A DNA stretch of 64,000 nt from NCBI RefSeq assembly GCF_035920445.1, contig NZ_CP109162.1, positions 6,758,001-6,822,000 on the forward strand, read 5' to 3'. A model generated the notes under the pieces. It had not been told where the DNA came from, did no database searches, and was given only the letters and a program-made list of their open reading frames with translations. This document shows, piece after piece, positions 34,801 through 47,400 of this stretch; positions within the stretch are counted from its first letter, which is position 1; each line of letters opens with the position of its first letter. Source of the stretch: Nocardia sp. NBC_01730 (lineage in GTDB: Bacteria; Actinomycetota; Actinomycetes; Mycobacteriales; Mycobacteriaceae). Position numbers and translations under genes: made by a program.

Positions 34801-37800
34801 AGCTCGATGATTTGATCGGTATGTTCGTCAATACTGTGGTTTTCCGGACGCGGTTCGAGCCGGGTGAGTCGTTCACAGCGTTGCTGGGCAAACAGCGCGA
34901 GTCCGATTTGCAGGCCTTCGCACACGCTGATGTTCCGTTCGAGCGGTTGGTGGAGGTGTTGAATCCGCCGCGGTCGACGGCGCATCATCCGTTGTTCCAG
35001 GTGGGGTTGTCATTCCAGAACGTCGCGCGCGCCGCCCTGGAGTTGCCCGGGCTGGTGGTATCCGGTGTGGATGCGGATTTGGATGTGTCGCAGTTCGACC
35101 TGCATTTGATTGTGGGTGACGCCTATGGCAAGTCGGGTGTGCCTGCTGGTATCGGTGGGTTCTTCACGTATGCCACTGATCTTTTCGATGCCGCGACAGT
35201 GGAGGGTTTCGCGGCTCGGTTGTCGCGGATCCTCGCGGCTGTGGTCGCCGACGCCAATGCTGTGGTCGGAGATATCGACCTTCTCACCGAGACCGAGCGC
35301 ACCGATGTGCTCTCGATGTGGAACGCGACCGGGCAGCACGTCGACGACGGCGCGACACTGGTCTCGCTGCTCGACGCGAGTGTGGCCGCCGACCCGCGCT
35401 CCGTCGCGCTCGTGGCCGATCTGCCCGACGGCGAGCGGGCCGAGCTGACCTACTCTGAACTCGATGTTCGGGTGAATCGTCTTGCCCGCTACCTGATTTC
35501 CGCCGGTGTTGGCCCGGAGTCGCGGGTTGGGTTGGCGTTGCGGCGATCGGTGGATCTGGTCGTCGCGATGTACGCGGTGGCGAAGTCGGGTGGTGCGTAC
35601 GTGCCGATCGATCCTGATCAAGCTGCTGAGCGCACGAGCTACATTCTCGAGTCTGCTGCTCCCGTGTGCGTGCTGACCGATGCCGACGCGGAATTCGACA
35701 CGGATGCAGCGCCGTTGGTGCGGATCGATGAACTCGAGCTCGAGGGGCTGGACAAAACACCGGTTACCGACGCCGATCGTGTGGCGCCCCTGCGCCCGCA
35801 GAACACGGCGTATGTGATTTTCACCTCGGGCTCGACGGGTCGCCCGAAGGGCGTGGCCGTGTCGCACGCGGCGATCGCGAATCAGTTGCAGTGGAAGCGG
35901 ATCGAGTTCGGTCTCGATGCGGCTGATGCGATTTTGTTGAAGACTGCGGCGACATTCGATTTGTCGGTGTGGGAGTTCTGGTCGGCCGCGGTCTGTGGTG
36001 GTCGTTCGGTGATCGCCGCACCGGATGGTCATCGTGATCCGGCGTACCTGAACGAGTTGATGACGCGTGAGTGGGTGACCACGCTGCACGCGGTGCCCTC
36101 GATGCTCGACGCATTGACGACGAACGAGTTTCCGAGTTCGCTATGGCGGGTGCTGGCCATCGGTGAGGCGTTGCCAGGTCCGCTGGCGCAGCGGTTCCTG
36201 CGGGAATACCCCCGTACCGAGTTGTTCAACTTGTATGGTCCGACCGAGGCGGCGGTGTCGATTACCAGTCACCAGGTGACCGAGGCCGACCAGGCATCGG
36301 TGTCCATTGGTGCGCCGGAGTGGAACAGCCGGGTTTTTGTGTTAGACGCACGTTTGCGGCCGGTGCCGGTGGGTGTGTCCGGTGAGTTGTATTTGGCGGG
36401 TGCGCAACTGGCTCGTGGGTATTTCGATCGTGCGGATTTGACGGCGGATCGGTTTGTGGCGAATCCGTTCGAGTCCGGTGCCCGGATGTACCGAACCGGT
36501 GACCTGGTGGCATGGACCGGTTCCGGTGAGCTCGAATACCGGGGTCGCGCCGATTTCCAGGTGAAGATTCGTGGTTTCCGTATCGAATTGGGTGAGATCG
36601 AGACGGCGCTCCTGGCGTTGCCGGAGGTCGCGCAGGCGGCGGTGGTCGCGAAGTCTGATCCGAAGACCGGTGATCGGCTTGTCGCGTACCTGGTTCCAGC
36701 CGAGGGCGACCTCGATGTGGCGCGAGTGAAAACAGTCCTCGGTGCCGCTTTGCCGTCGTACATGGTGCCCGGCGCTTTTGTCGAAATGGACGCTCTGCCG
36801 TTGAACGTGAACGGCAAACTGGACCGTAAAGCGCTGCCGGAGCCGGAATTCGAAGCCCAGGTATTCCGTGCTCCCTCGACGCCGATCGAGGAGATCGTCG
36901 CATCGGTGTACGGCGAAGTGCTCGGTGTGGAGCGTGTCGGCGTTGATGACGATTTCTTCGCCCTGGGTGGCAATTCGCTGCTGGCGACCCAGGTCGCAGC
37001 GCGTATCGGTGCAGCACTGGATTCCCGCGTCCCCGTGCGGACCCTCTTCGAAGCGGCGACCGTGGCCGGACTCGCGGCGAAGGTCGAGCAGCACGCGGGC
37101 AGTGGCGGGCACAACGCCCTTGTGGCCGGTCCGCGGCCGGAGCGGATCCCGTTGTCGCTGGCCCAGCAGCGCATGTGGTTCCTCAACCAGTTCGATACGG
37201 CGTCCTCGGTCTACAACATTCCCGTCGCCATCCGGCTCTCCGGCCCGCTGGATGTCGCCGCCCTGCACCAGGCGGTCGAAGATCTGGTGGCACGCCACGA
37301 GATCCTGCGCACCATGTACCCGCAGACACCACTCGGACCGGTGCAGCAGGTGCTCGCGCCGCACGAGGTGCCGATCCGGATCGCGCCGAGCCGAATCGAC
37401 CCGTCCGATCTCGCCGCCGTGGTGACCCGAATGATCTCCGCGGGCTTCGACGTCACCACCGAGGTGCCGTTCCGCGCCGAGCTGTTCGAGGTGGCCGCCG
37501 AGAACGCGGATTGCCCCGCCGAGCATGTGCTCGCGTTCGTCGCCCACCACATCAGCTCCGACGGCTGGTCCATGGGTCCGCTCACCAGGGATCTCGTGCT
37601 GGCCTACGGCGCGCGCAGCCGAGGCGAGATTCCGTCCCTGGCCCCGCTGCCGATCCAGTACGCCGACTACAGCCTTTGGCAGCGCGAAGTGCTCGGGGCC
37701 GAAGACGACCCGGCGAGCCTGATCGCCCAGCAAGCCGAGTACTGGCGCACCACTCTGGCCGCCCTTCCGGACGAACTGCCGCTGCCCATGGATCGGCCCC

Positions 37801-40800
37801 GGCCCGCTCTGGCCTCCTATCGCGGAGCAACGCTGGACTTCGCCATCGATCCTGACCTGCACGCCAGCCTCGATCGCCTTGCCCAGCAGCATAATTCGAC
37901 ACTGTTCATGGTGGTGCACGCAGCGCTGGCGGTGCTGCTGACCCGGGTGTCGGCCACCTCGGACATCGCCATCGGCACCCCGGTGGCGGGCCGTGGTGCG
38001 GCCGAACTCGACGACCTGATCGGCATGTTCGTCAATACGCTGGTACTGCGCACCGAGATCGATCCGGGCACGCCGTTCGACGCGCTGCTCGCCGAGGTCC
38101 GCCGGACCGACGTCGCGGCGTTCGGCCACGCGGATCTGCCCTTCGAGCGCCTGGTCGAGCTGCTCGATCCGGTCCGGTCGGCGGCACGCCATCCGCTGTT
38201 CCAGGTGATGCTCGTCCTGCAGAACCTCGCGCCGACCGCGCTCGAACTGCCCGGGCTCACCGTGTCCGGCATCGATCCGCAGGTGCATTCGGCCAAGTTC
38301 GACCTTCAGCTCACTCTCGCGGAACAGCCCAACGCGCGGGGCATCTCCGTGACGGTCACCTACGCGACCGATCTGTTCGACGCCGCCACCGTGCAGGATT
38401 TCGCCGACCGGTTCCTGCGGATCCTCGCGGTGGTGGCGTCCGACCCCACCGCGGTCGTCGGCGACGTCGACGTGCTCGCCCCCGGCGAGCACGAACAGGT
38501 TCTGCACGAATGGAATTCGCCGGGAGCCTGGGTGCCGGGCACGACGCTGCCCGACCTGATCACGGAGCAGGCCTGGCGACGGCCGGACGCGGTCGCGCTC
38601 CGTTTCGGTGATACCGCGCTGACCTTCGGTGAGTTGCAGCGTCGGGCGAATCGGGTGGCTCGTGCGTTGATCGCGCAGGGTGCGGGTCCGGAATCGTTGG
38701 TTGCGGTTGCGGTTGCGCGTACCGAGGAGTTGCCGGTCGCGCTGTTGGCGGTGCTGACGGCGGGTGCGGCGTATCTGCCGATCGACACCACGTACCCGGC
38801 GCAGCGGTTGGAGTTCATGCTCGCCGACGCCGCACCGGTCTGTGTGCTGACCACCGCGGACGAGCGCAGCGATCTGCCCGCAGGCGATCTGCCCGTCGTG
38901 CTGCTTACGGACGCGGAGACCTGGTCCGACGCCCCGATCAGCGATGCGGATCGCATCGCGCCGCTGCGGCCGGACAACCTGGCATACGTCATCTACACGT
39001 CAGGTTCGACCGGTGTGCCCAAGGGCGTGGGTGTCGCACACCGCAACGTGGTGGAGCTGGTCGCGAACACCCAGCCGCTGTTCGGGTTCGACGAGAGCGA
39101 CGTGTGGACGCTGTTCCATTCCTTCGCGTTCGACTTCTCGGTGTGGGAGCTGTGGTGCGCGCTGGTTCACGGCGGCTCGGTGGTCGTGGTCGACTATGTG
39201 ACGTCGCGTTCGCCGGAACTGTTCCGCGAGTTGCTGATTCGCGAACAGGTCACGGTGCTGAACCAGACGCCGTCGGCGTTCTATCAGCTGGTGGAGGCCG
39301 ACCGGGCTTCCTCTGCCGCAGGCGATCTCGCGCTGCGCTACGTGGTGTTCGGCGGCGAGGCGCTTGACCTGCGCAAGCTCGGACGCTGGTACGAACGGCA
39401 CGGTCGTGCGACCCGTCTGGTGAACATGTACGGCATCACCGAGACGACGGTGCACGTCTCCTTCCTTCCGCTGGACGAGCGGGACGCACACGATCCGGCC
39501 AGCGTCATTGGCCAGGCCATCCCCGGCCTGGACGCCTACGTCCTCGATCGGCGGCTGCACCCTGCACCCGTGGACGTGCCCGGCGAGATCCACGTGGTCG
39601 GCGCGCAGCTGTCCCGCGGCTACCTGGGCAGGCCGGGTCTCACCGCGACTCGCTTCGTCGCGAACCCGTTCGGAGCGCCCGGGTCCCGGATGTACCGCAC
39701 CGGCGACGTCGGCCGGTGGCGGGACGGCGAGGGACCGGCCGCACTGGAATACGCCGGACGCAGTGACCAGCAGGTGCAGCTGCGCGGCTTCCGCATCGAG
39801 CTCGGCGAGATCGAGTCGGCGCTGCTGCGCTGCACCGGCGTCGGCCAAGTGGTCGCGCTCGTGCGCTCCGACGACCGGTCCGGAGAGCGTCTCGTGGGCT
39901 ATGTGGTGCCCGACGGTTCTGGTGGCATCGACCCGGTGATCGTTCGTTCCCAGGTCGCCCAGTTCCTTACCGGATACATGGTGCCGGACGCTGTCGTCGT
40001 GCTGGACGCGCTGCCGCTGACCCCGAACGGGAAGCTGGACCGCAAGGCGCTGCCCGCGCCGGAGTTCGTCAGCGCGATCTCCTACCGAGCACCGGAGACG
40101 GCGACCGAACGGGCCGTGGCCGAAGCGTTCGTCGAACTGCTCGGCGCGGAAAAGGTCGGCCTCGACGACGACTTCTTCGCTCTGGGTGGCAACTCGCTGC
40201 TCGCGGCGCGGGCCGTCACCCGACTCCGTGACGCCACCGGCGCGACGGTGAGCGTGCAGTGGTTCTTCACCGACGCCACGGTGGCGGCCTTGGCCGCGCG
40301 CATCGATGAGGGCGGCGCTGAGGCCAACGCCGCACTGAACGTGCTGCTGCCGATCCGCGCGAGCGGTCCGGCGGCCCCGCTGTTCTGCCTCCACCCGATG
40401 TACGGCCTGGCCTGGTCGTACGCGGGCCTTGCCCGGTATCTTCCCGCCGAGCAGCCGATCTTCGGTTTGCAGTCGCCCGCGCTGTCGGAGGACGGCGAGC
40501 TGCCCGGATCGCTGGCCGAGCTGGCGCAGCGCTATCTGGCCGAGATCAGGGCGGTGCAACCGCACGGGCCGTACCGGCTGCTCGGCTGGTCGCTCGGTGG
40601 TGTGCTCGCCCACACGATCGCGACCCGGTTGCAGGCCGAGGGCGAGCAGGTGACGTTGCTGGCCATGATGGACAGCCATCCGAATCCGGACGTCGTCGGC
40701 TTCCGCGCGGCGGTGCGCGGTGCGCTGGCCGAACTCGGGCTCGGCGCCGGTCCGGACGTCGCGGACGACGATGTCTACGAACTGAGCGACGAGGCATTGG

Positions 40801-41123
40801 CCGCATTGCACGCCACGATTCCGGCGGAGTTGGTCACGGTGACCCCGGAGCGGCTGCGCCGGATCTATCGCAGCGCGGTCCGCTCGGCCGAGCTGATCGC
40901 CGAGCACCGTCCAGGGATGTTCCACGGCACGGTGGAGTACTTCAGCGCGGCCGTGGCCGACCCTGCCGACGAGCTGCGCGCCGCCGCGACGGACTGGCAG
41001 TCGTACGTGTCCGGCGCGGTCGTGGACCGGCCGATCGAGGTCACGCACGCTCGGATGGCGACACCCGAGGCGCTCGCCGCGCTCGGCCCGCAGCTGGCCG
41101 CACTGCTCGACCGTCGTCCGTAG
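28881..41123 (+). CDS. NRPS3: four-module NRPS with terminal thioesterase
   Basis: 4080 residues from GTG 28881, which aligns with the NRPS4 and NRPS5 starts ([19 protein letters not shown]); an ATG 33 bases upstream is possible but less well placed. Approximate domains: A1 20-525, PCP1 530-605, C1 621-1060, A2 1075-1585, PCP2 1590-1665, C2 1682-2130, A3 2150-2655, PCP3 2663-2735, C3 2752-3195, A4 3212-3728, PCP4 3736-3810, TE 3820-4080. P-loops and A10 Lys are intact in all A domains, all PCPs have GGNSL, and TE has GWSLGG with Ser3904. C2 has HHIAADA (Gly to Ala in the last motif position). By-eye codes: DALFVGAVA (A1, perhaps aromatic), DVWDFILVS (A2), DLWHLILVS (A3), DFWNVGMVH (A4, threonine). 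There is no starter C, so A1-PCP1 either loads a chain or completes a split module with the C-A* of NRPS1 or NRPS2. TE releases or cyclises the peptide. Confidence 0.96.
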   Translation: MTLPTRVRPTRTRRPRVTTLPQLLATAVEANPTGVAVVFADAVGVLARLSYAELDERSTRLARLLIGWGVGPEDLVAVGIPRSVDSVVAVWAVAKTGAGFVPVDSNYPVDRVEHMVRDSGVVLGLTVGGVVDGLPGGVEWLVIDSDVFVRELEGYSVEPVTYADRLRPLRAEHPAYVIYTSGSTGVPKGVVVTQAGLAGLCVEQRDRYRVSEVSRTLHFASPSFDASVLELLLAVGGAATMVVVAPTVYGGDELAVLLGREGVTHAFVTPAALASVDPAGLEELRVVVVGGEACPSELVRRWVIPIPGGEREFYNAYGPTEATVATNISASLLPGVAVMIGAPIRAVTEYVLDDRLVAVPVGVVGELYIAGPQLARGYRQRPGLTAGRFVANPFDVNGSRLYRTGDLVRWSADGELEYLGRNDFQVKIRGFRIELGEIDAVLTDHESVDFAVTVGHRLDSGATILVSYVHAMGGHSIDVGGLIAHAERSLPAHMVPTSVMVLEEVPLTPAGKLDRAALPTPHLQARMFRAPVGPWEELVGEVFGELLGVGERVGADDDFFELGGNSLIATQVAARLGASVGVRIPARIVFGAPTVALLAARLAEFEGGPARRALVAVQRPQQIPLSLAQQRMWFLNQFDTGSAVNNIPFAIRLSGALDVAALQAAVVDVIERHESLRTVYPAVDGSGYQVVVPAAQTVADLTPTPITEHELLDWLRGYASTGFDVAAEVPVRLSLARLGNDDYVLAVVVHHIAADGTSIAPLVRDLMTAYLARRAATAPGWAALPVQYADYTLWQRAVLGQENDPDSVAAAQIAFWRAGLAGVAGRLDLPMDRPRPTHASGRGAVFTFLLDTPIRAGLDDLAHASGASLFMVVHSAFAVLLARLSGIGDITIGTPVAGRGEPELDGLVGMFVNMLALRTVVDPASSFRDLLETTIETDLAAFSHAELPFERLVEVLDPPRSQAHHPLFQVALFFQNMDQAQLELPDLSVNTVEFDNTAAKFDLQLTITPQQGPDTGLTGMFTYATDLFDQTTVQGFAQRFTRLLGEILTAPHTPVGDLELLAPAEQGRILHEWNDTKHPVHSGLLLDGYRRAVAADPGAVAVVFEGVELTYGEFDARVNRLARLLISQGVGAESLVGLALRRSPDLVVGMYAIAAAGGAWVPLDPDQPAERIAHILDTAQPACVVTTSTDAVTVPGDITVLTMDTLDLDRFDSSPVRAGELLRPVSPQHPAYVIFTSGSTGRPKGVAVSHAAINNQIEWMLAQYPLGRGDVYLQKTATTFDVSLWGYFMPLRAGAKLVVATHDGHRDPAYVADTITAQRVTVTDFVPSMLAVFATQLTPGSVPTLRDVFVIGEALPPETVTAWQTVSGAVLHNLYGPTEAAVSVTYWPADGRDERTVPIGRPQWNTQVYVLDSRLRPVPAGVPGELYLAGDQLARGYVTRPDLTADRFIASPFTAGERMYRTGDLVVWRAPAGDLAHRLEYIGRTDFQVKFRGQRIELGEIETALLTQPGVSQAVAVVTGSSLGDQLVAYVVAAAGDRIDPVALRSRISDILPTYMVPAAVVELDAFPLNTSGKLDRKALPEPEFEAKVFRAPSTPVEEIVAGVFADVLGIERVGADDDFFALGGNSLVATKAVARLGSAVGARVPVRTLFETPTVSALATAIESRTHGERGVELGGVTRPERLPLSLAQRRMWFLNRFDQVDDAAAQAGSAAYNLPFALRLIGDLDVSALGAALRDVVARHEVLRTVYPETVDGPVQVVLPPGQVALDVAPRMLAETDVASAVYDLASTPFDVTADVPVRAALIRVDGTSDTYVLVVVVHHIAADASSMGPLVRDVMVAYAARISGAAPGWSPLQVQYADYALWQRAVLGEESDPESIAAQQIGFWRRQLADMPDLLELPTDRSRPVVASMVGARVGVEIDAATHAGLVELARAHGATLFMVVHAAFAVLLARLSGSDDIAIGTPVAGRGERELDDLIGMFVNTVVFRTRFEPGESFTALLGKQRESDLQAFAHADVPFERLVEVLNPPRSTAHHPLFQVGLSFQNVARAALELPGLVVSGVDADLDVSQFDLHLIVGDAYGKSGVPAGIGGFFTYATDLFDAATVEGFAARLSRILAAVVADANAVVGDIDLLTETERTDVLSMWNATGQHVDDGATLVSLLDASVAADPRSVALVADLPDGERAELTYSELDVRVNRLARYLISAGVGPESRVGLALRRSVDLVVAMYAVAKSGGAYVPIDPDQAAERTSYILESAAPVCVLTDADAEFDTDAAPLVRIDELELEGLDKTPVTDADRVAPLRPQNTAYVIFTSGSTGRPKGVAVSHAAIANQLQWKRIEFGLDAADAILLKTAATFDLSVWEFWSAAVCGGRSVIAAPDGHRDPAYLNELMTREWVTTLHAVPSMLDALTTNEFPSSLWRVLAIGEALPGPLAQRFLREYPRTELFNLYGPTEAAVSITSHQVTEADQASVSIGAPEWNSRVFVLDARLRPVPVGVSGELYLAGAQLARGYFDRADLTADRFVANPFESGARMYRTGDLVAWTGSGELEYRGRADFQVKIRGFRIELGEIETALLALPEVAQAAVVAKSDPKTGDRLVAYLVPAEGDLDVARVKTVLGAALPSYMVPGAFVEMDALPLNVNGKLDRKALPEPEFEAQVFRAPSTPIEEIVASVYGEVLGVERVGVDDDFFALGGNSLLATQVAARIGAALDSRVPVRTLFEAATVAGLAAKVEQHAGSGGHNALVAGPRPERIPLSLAQQRMWFLNQFDTASSVYNIPVAIRLSGPLDVAALHQAVEDLVARHEILRTMYPQTPLGPVQQVLAPHEVPIRIAPSRIDPSDLAAVVTRMISAGFDVTTEVPFRAELFEVAAENADCPAEHVLAFVAHHISSDGWSMGPLTRDLVLAYGARSRGEIPSLAPLPIQYADYSLWQREVLGAEDDPASLIAQQAEYWRTTLAALPDELPLPMDRPRPALASYRGATLDFAIDPDLHASLDRLAQQHNSTLFMVVHAALAVLLTRVSATSDIAIGTPVAGRGAAELDDLIGMFVNTLVLRTEIDPGTPFDALLAEVRRTDVAAFGHADLPFERLVELLDPVRSAARHPLFQVMLVLQNLAPTALELPGLTVSGIDPQVHSAKFDLQLTLAEQPNARGISVTVTYATDLFDAATVQDFADRFLRILAVVASDPTAVVGDVDVLAPGEHEQVLHEWNSPGAWVPGTTLPDLITEQAWRRPDAVALRFGDTALTFGELQRRANRVARALIAQGAGPESLVAVAVARTEELPVALLAVLTAGAAYLPIDTTYPAQRLEFMLADAAPVCVLTTADERSDLPAGDLPVVLLTDAETWSDAPISDADRIAPLRPDNLAYVIYTSGSTGVPKGVGVAHRNVVELVANTQPLFGFDESDVWTLFHSFAFDFSVWELWCALVHGGSVVVVDYVTSRSPELFRELLIREQVTVLNQTPSAFYQLVEADRASSAAGDLALRYVVFGGEALDLRKLGRWYERHGRATRLVNMYGITETTVHVSFLPLDERDAHDPASVIGQAIPGLDAYVLDRRLHPAPVDVPGEIHVVGAQLSRGYLGRPGLTATRFVANPFGAPGSRMYRTGDVGRWRDGEGPAALEYAGRSDQQVQLRGFRIELGEIESALLRCTGVGQVVALVRSDDRSGERLVGYVVPDGSGGIDPVIVRSQVAQFLTGYMVPDAVVVLDALPLTPNGKLDRKALPAPEFVSAISYRAPETATERAVAEAFVELLGAEKVGLDDDFFALGGNSLLAARAVTRLRDATGATVSVQWFFTDATVAALAARIDEGGAEANAALNVLLPIRASGPAAPLFCLHPMYGLAWSYAGLARYLPAEQPIFGLQSPALSEDGELPGSLAELAQRYLAEIRAVQPHGPYRLLGWSLGGVLAHTIATRLQAEGEQVTLLAMMDSHPNPDVVGFRAAVRGALAELGLGAGPDVADDDVYELSDEALAALHATIPAELVTVTPERLRRIYRSAVRSAELIAEHRPGMFHGTVEYFSAAVADPADELRAAATDWQSYVSGAVVDRPIEVTHARMATPEALAALGPQLAALLDRRP
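28929..33745 (+). repeat. 4.8-kb near-identical block, NRPS3 copy
   Basis: This block covers A1-PCP1-C1-A2 and part of PCP2. It matches 41453-46269 in NRPS4 at a constant offset of 12524 bases. One difference was noticed (g32438 against a44962, a silent ACG/ACA change). The edges are sharp: the N-terminal coding tips before it and PCP2 after it differ. Confidence 0.9.
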
Positions 41124-41130
41124 CCGCGGA

Positions 41131-41165
41131 CTGTCGACGTCGCCACCCGAATCGCGCGTCGACAG
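41131..41165. promoter_or_regulatory. inverted repeat between NRPS3 and NRPS4
   Basis: CTGTCGACG (41131-41139) and CGTCGACAG (41157-41165) begin eight bases after the NRPS3 stop. The same element with a longer 11-bp stem lies upstream of NRPS5. It may be the NRPS3 terminator or an operator for NRPS4. The rest of the 281-bp gap is non-coding and also conserved before NRPS5, including GTAACG, TTCGATG and GTGGCAACAAC blocks. Confidence 0.55.
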
Positions 41166-41404
41166 GGAATAATCACCCCCAGTCGTCGCAAGCGTCGTCC
41201 CGCGATCCGACTGCCCGCATGCCCGGTCGTGCTCGGCGTGCGTGCGTAGTCGGATTTGTAACGATGGGCATGCGTAGGTTCGATGGTCATCAGGCGGGGG
41301 GAGCGTGATGTGTGGCAACAACTGGCAACAACTGACAGGGTGAGGAATCTCATGGTTCGGGCGGTCTGGCGGCGGTGTGACGAGACTGCGGAAGGGGTGC
41401 CGGC

Positions 41405-44400
41405 ATGACACGCCCGGCCCGCGTCCGCCCGAACCGGACCCGGCGGCCACACGTCACTACGCTTCCGCAGTTGTTGGCGACGGCGGTTGAGGCGAATCCG
41501 ACTGGTGTTGCGGTTGTTTTTGCTGATGCGGTGGGTGTGTTGGCGCGGTTGAGTTATGCGGAGTTGGATGAGCGGTCGACTCGGTTGGCTCGGTTGTTGA
41601 TCGGTTGGGGTGTGGGGCCGGAGGATCTTGTTGCGGTGGGGATTCCGCGTTCGGTTGATTCTGTGGTTGCGGTGTGGGCGGTGGCTAAGACTGGTGCGGG
41701 GTTTGTGCCGGTGGATTCGAATTATCCGGTTGATCGGGTTGAGCATATGGTGCGGGATTCGGGGGTGGTGTTGGGTTTGACTGTTGGGGGTGTGGTGGAT
41801 GGGTTGCCTGGTGGTGTGGAGTGGTTGGTTATCGATTCCGATGTTTTTGTGCGTGAGTTGGAGGGTTATTCGGTCGAGCCGGTCACTTATGCGGATCGGT
41901 TACGGCCGTTGCGGGCGGAGCATCCGGCGTATGTGATTTACACCTCGGGTTCGACGGGTGTCCCGAAGGGTGTTGTGGTGACCCAGGCGGGGTTGGCGGG
42001 TTTGTGTGTGGAGCAACGTGACCGGTATCGGGTGAGCGAGGTGTCACGGACGTTGCATTTCGCGTCGCCGTCGTTCGATGCGTCGGTGTTGGAGTTGTTG
42101 CTCGCGGTTGGTGGTGCGGCGACGATGGTGGTGGTGGCGCCGACGGTTTACGGTGGCGATGAGTTGGCTGTGTTGTTGGGGAGGGAAGGGGTGACGCATG
42201 CGTTCGTCACGCCTGCCGCGTTGGCTTCGGTGGATCCTGCTGGTCTCGAGGAGTTACGGGTTGTCGTGGTGGGTGGGGAGGCGTGTCCGTCGGAGTTGGT
42301 GCGTCGTTGGGTGATTCCGATTCCTGGTGGTGAGCGTGAGTTCTATAACGCTTACGGGCCGACCGAGGCGACGGTCGCGACGAATATCAGTGCGTCGTTG
42401 CTGCCGGGTGTGGCGGTGATGATCGGTGCGCCGATCCGGGCGGTCACCGAGTATGTGTTGGATGACCGTTTGGTCGCGGTCCCGGTTGGTGTGGTCGGTG
42501 AGTTGTATATCGCTGGACCGCAATTGGCTCGTGGTTACCGGCAACGACCTGGTCTGACGGCTGGGCGTTTCGTGGCGAACCCGTTCGATGTGAATGGTTC
42601 CCGGCTTTATCGCACCGGTGACTTGGTGCGCTGGAGCGCCGATGGCGAGTTGGAGTATTTGGGCCGTAACGACTTCCAGGTGAAGATCCGCGGTTTCCGT
42701 ATCGAGTTGGGCGAGATCGATGCTGTGCTCACCGACCATGAAAGCGTCGATTTCGCTGTCACGGTCGGGCACCGGTTGGACAGCGGGGCGACGATCCTCG
42801 TGTCCTATGTACACGCGATGGGTGGGCACTCGATCGATGTCGGTGGGTTGATCGCGCATGCCGAACGCAGCCTGCCCGCGCATATGGTGCCGACCTCGGT
42901 CATGGTGCTGGAAGAGGTCCCGCTGACTCCCGCGGGCAAGTTGGACCGTGCGGCGCTACCCACACCACACCTGCAGGCCAGGATGTTCCGTGCACCGGTG
43001 GGGCCGTGGGAAGAGTTGGTCGGGGAGGTGTTCGGTGAATTACTCGGCGTGGGTGAGCGGGTCGGTGCGGACGACGATTTCTTCGAGCTCGGCGGTAACT
43101 CGCTGATCGCGACGCAGGTCGCGGCTCGGCTCGGCGCGTCGGTCGGTGTGCGGATACCCGCCCGGATAGTTTTCGGGGCACCCACGGTCGCCTTACTCGC
43201 TGCGCGGCTCGCCGAATTCGAAGGCGGCCCAGCACGTCGCGCGTTGGTTGCGGTGCAGCGCCCGCAACAAATCCCGTTGTCGTTGGCGCAGCAGCGGATG
43301 TGGTTTCTGAATCAGTTCGATACCGGTTCCGCGGTGAACAATATTCCGTTCGCGATCCGGTTGTCGGGTGCGTTGGACGTCGCGGCGTTACAGGCGGCGG
43401 TCGTGGATGTGATCGAGCGTCACGAGTCGTTGCGGACGGTGTATCCGGCGGTGGACGGTTCGGGATATCAGGTGGTTGTGCCTGCGGCCCAGACGGTCGC
43501 GGACCTGACACCCACACCGATCACCGAGCACGAACTCCTGGACTGGTTACGCGGATACGCCTCGACCGGGTTCGACGTCGCGGCCGAAGTGCCTGTGCGC
43601 CTGTCGCTGGCCCGGCTCGGTAACGATGACTACGTTCTCGCTGTGGTGGTGCACCACATCGCCGCCGATGGCACCTCGATCGCTCCGCTGGTACGTGATC
43701 TGATGACCGCCTACCTCGCGCGTCGCGCCGCCACCGCACCCGGCTGGGCTGCGCTGCCGGTGCAGTACGCGGACTACACCCTGTGGCAGCGCGCGGTCCT
43801 GGGCCAGGAGAACGACCCGGACTCGGTGGCCGCGGCGCAGATCGCTTTCTGGCGTGCGGGCCTCGCGGGCGTTGCGGGTCGGCTCGACCTCCCGATGGAC
43901 CGCCCGCGACCCACACACGCCTCGGGGCGCGGCGCGGTGTTCACCTTCCTACTCGACACACCGATCAGAGCAGGGCTCGACGATCTCGCCCACGCCAGTG
44001 GTGCTTCATTGTTCATGGTGGTGCACAGCGCTTTCGCCGTGTTACTGGCCCGACTGTCCGGTATCGGCGATATCACCATCGGTACACCGGTCGCTGGGCG
44101 CGGCGAGCCCGAACTCGACGGGCTGGTCGGCATGTTCGTCAACATGCTGGCACTACGGACCGTGGTCGATCCCGCATCGTCGTTCCGCGACCTGCTCGAA
44201 ACGACCATAGAAACCGATCTCGCGGCGTTTTCCCATGCCGAGTTACCGTTCGAGCGGCTGGTCGAGGTCCTGGACCCGCCACGTTCGCAAGCACACCACC
44301 CACTGTTCCAGGTGGCGTTGTTCTTCCAAAACATGGATCAGGCACAACTCGAACTACCAGACCTGTCGGTGAACACCGTCGAATTCGACAACACAGCCGC

Positions 44401-47400
44401 CAAATTCGACCTACAACTCACCATCACACCACAACAAGGCCCCGACACAGGCCTCACCGGCATGTTCACCTACGCCACCGACCTATTCGACCAGACGACT
44501 GTGCAAGGGTTCGCGCAGCGGTTCACTCGTTTGCTGGGGGAGATCCTCACCGCGCCACACACTCCGGTAGGTGATCTGGAACTGCTGGCGCCTGCTGAGC
44601 AGGGTCGGATCCTGCACGAATGGAACGATACGAAGCATCCGGTCCACTCCGGGTTGCTGCTGGATGGGTATCGGCGTGCGGTGGCTGCCGATCCGGGCGC
44701 GGTAGCGGTGGTGTTCGAGGGTGTCGAACTGACTTATGGTGAGTTCGACGCACGAGTGAACAGGCTTGCGCGGTTGCTGATCTCGCAGGGTGTGGGCGCG
44801 GAATCGTTGGTGGGGTTGGCCCTGCGGCGTTCACCCGACCTCGTGGTCGGCATGTATGCGATCGCCGCGGCGGGTGGGGCGTGGGTGCCGCTGGACCCCG
44901 ACCAACCAGCCGAACGCATCGCACACATCCTGGACACCGCTCAACCGGCCTGTGTCGTGACAACCAGTACGGACGCGGTCACCGTGCCCGGCGATATCAC
45001 CGTCCTCACGATGGACACACTGGACCTCGACCGATTCGACTCTTCCCCGGTGCGTGCTGGGGAACTACTGCGTCCGGTATCGCCGCAGCATCCGGCGTAT
45101 GTGATTTTCACGTCGGGGTCGACAGGTCGGCCGAAGGGTGTGGCGGTATCGCATGCGGCGATCAACAACCAGATCGAGTGGATGTTGGCGCAATACCCAC
45201 TCGGTCGGGGTGATGTGTATCTGCAGAAGACAGCGACAACGTTCGATGTGTCGTTGTGGGGTTATTTCATGCCGTTGCGGGCAGGCGCGAAACTGGTCGT
45301 CGCTACGCATGACGGGCACCGCGACCCTGCCTACGTCGCGGACACGATCACCGCGCAACGGGTCACGGTCACCGATTTCGTGCCCTCGATGCTGGCGGTA
45401 TTCGCCACACAGTTGACCCCGGGGTCGGTTCCGACGCTGCGGGATGTTTTCGTGATCGGTGAAGCGCTGCCACCGGAAACAGTGACAGCCTGGCAGACCG
45501 TATCCGGTGCGGTACTGCACAACCTCTACGGTCCGACCGAGGCCGCGGTATCGGTCACCTACTGGCCCGCCGACGGGCGTGACGAGCGGACCGTACCGAT
45601 CGGGCGCCCGCAATGGAACACCCAGGTGTATGTGCTGGACTCACGCCTGCGCCCGGTCCCGGCCGGGGTGCCCGGTGAGTTGTATCTGGCCGGTGACCAG
45701 CTGGCACGCGGTTATGTGACTCGACCGGATTTGACCGCGGACCGGTTCATCGCCAGCCCGTTCACGGCCGGTGAGCGGATGTACCGCACCGGTGACCTCG
45801 TGGTATGGCGCGCACCAGCAGGGGATCTCGCGCACCGGCTGGAATACATCGGGCGCACCGATTTCCAGGTGAAGTTCCGTGGACAACGCATCGAACTCGG
45901 CGAGATCGAAACCGCGTTGCTGACACAACCCGGCGTGAGCCAAGCAGTAGCAGTAGTCACCGGATCGAGCCTGGGCGACCAACTGGTGGCTTATGTGGTC
46001 GCCGCAGCGGGAGATCGGATCGATCCGGTCGCGCTACGGTCGAGGATCAGCGACATCCTTCCCACCTACATGGTTCCCGCGGCGGTCGTGGAGTTGGACG
46101 CGTTCCCGCTGAACACCAGCGGCAAACTCGACCGCAAAGCACTACCCGAGCCGGAGTTCGAAGCGAAGGTGTTCCGTGCACCCTCGACACCGGTCGAAGA
46201 GATCGTGGCGGGGGTGTTCGCTGACGTGCTCGGTATCGAGCGGGTCGGCGCGGATGATGACTTCTTCGCTTTGGGTGGCAACTCACTGATCGCTACCCAG
46301 GTCACCGCACGCCTTGGTGAGGCGTTGAGCACGCGTGTTCCGGTGCGGTTGCTGTTCGAAGCGGCGACTGTCGCGGCGTTGGCGGTTCGGGTCGAGCGGC
46401 AGGCAGGCACCCTCGGGCGGGTGGCGTTGGTCGCTGGTCGCCGCCCGGAGCAGGTCCCGTTGTCGCTGGCTCAGCAGCGGATGTGGTTTCTGAATCAGTT
46501 CGATACCCAGTCCACGGCCTACAATCTGCCGATCGCGGTCCGGTTGACCGGCTCGTTGGATGTGTCGGCGCTGCGTGCGGCGATCACGGACCTGGTAGGC
46601 AGACACGAGGTTCTGCGTACGGTGTATCCGGCCCTCGACGGGGACCCGATACAGCTGATTTTGTCGCCGGCTCAGGCGGCGTTGCCGTTGACGGTGCGGT
46701 CGATCCCCGCGGTGGATGTCGAATCCGCTGTCGTGGGATTGGTTTCGACGCAGTTCGATGTCACCGGTGAGGTGCCGGTACGGGTCGCGCTGTTCGAGAT
46801 CCAGGACGCCGGGGCAGTCCCGGAATATGTGATCGCGATGGTGGTCCACCACATCGCCGGCGATGGTTGGTCGGTCGGCCCGCTGGTGCGGGATCTGATG
46901 ACCGCGTATGTCGCACGCTCCTCAGGCGAGTCACCGAACTGGGCTCCGCTACAGGTGCAGTACGCCGACTACAGCATGTGGCAGCGTGAGCTACTGGGCA
47001 GCGAGGACGACCCGGGTTCGCTGATGTCGGATCAGGTCACCTACTGGCGGAGGGCACTGGCAGATCTACCCGAACAGCTCGACCTGCCCGCGGATCGGCC
47101 ACGTCCGGCGACGCAATCCTTCACCGGTGCCACCGTGGAAGTGGATATCGATGCCGAGGCCCACCGTGGGCTGATCGAGGTCGCGCAGTCCCAGAGCGCG
47201 ACACTGTTCATGGTCGTGCACACCGCGTTGGCGGTGTTGCTGGCCCGGTTGTCGGGCACCACCGATATCGCGATCGGCACACCGATGGCCGGCCGGGGTG
47301 AAGCCGCGCTCAACGATCTGATCGGGACATTCATCAACACACTGGTATTCCGCAGCCACATAGATACCGGTGAAGCGTTCACCGATCTGCTCGCACGTCA

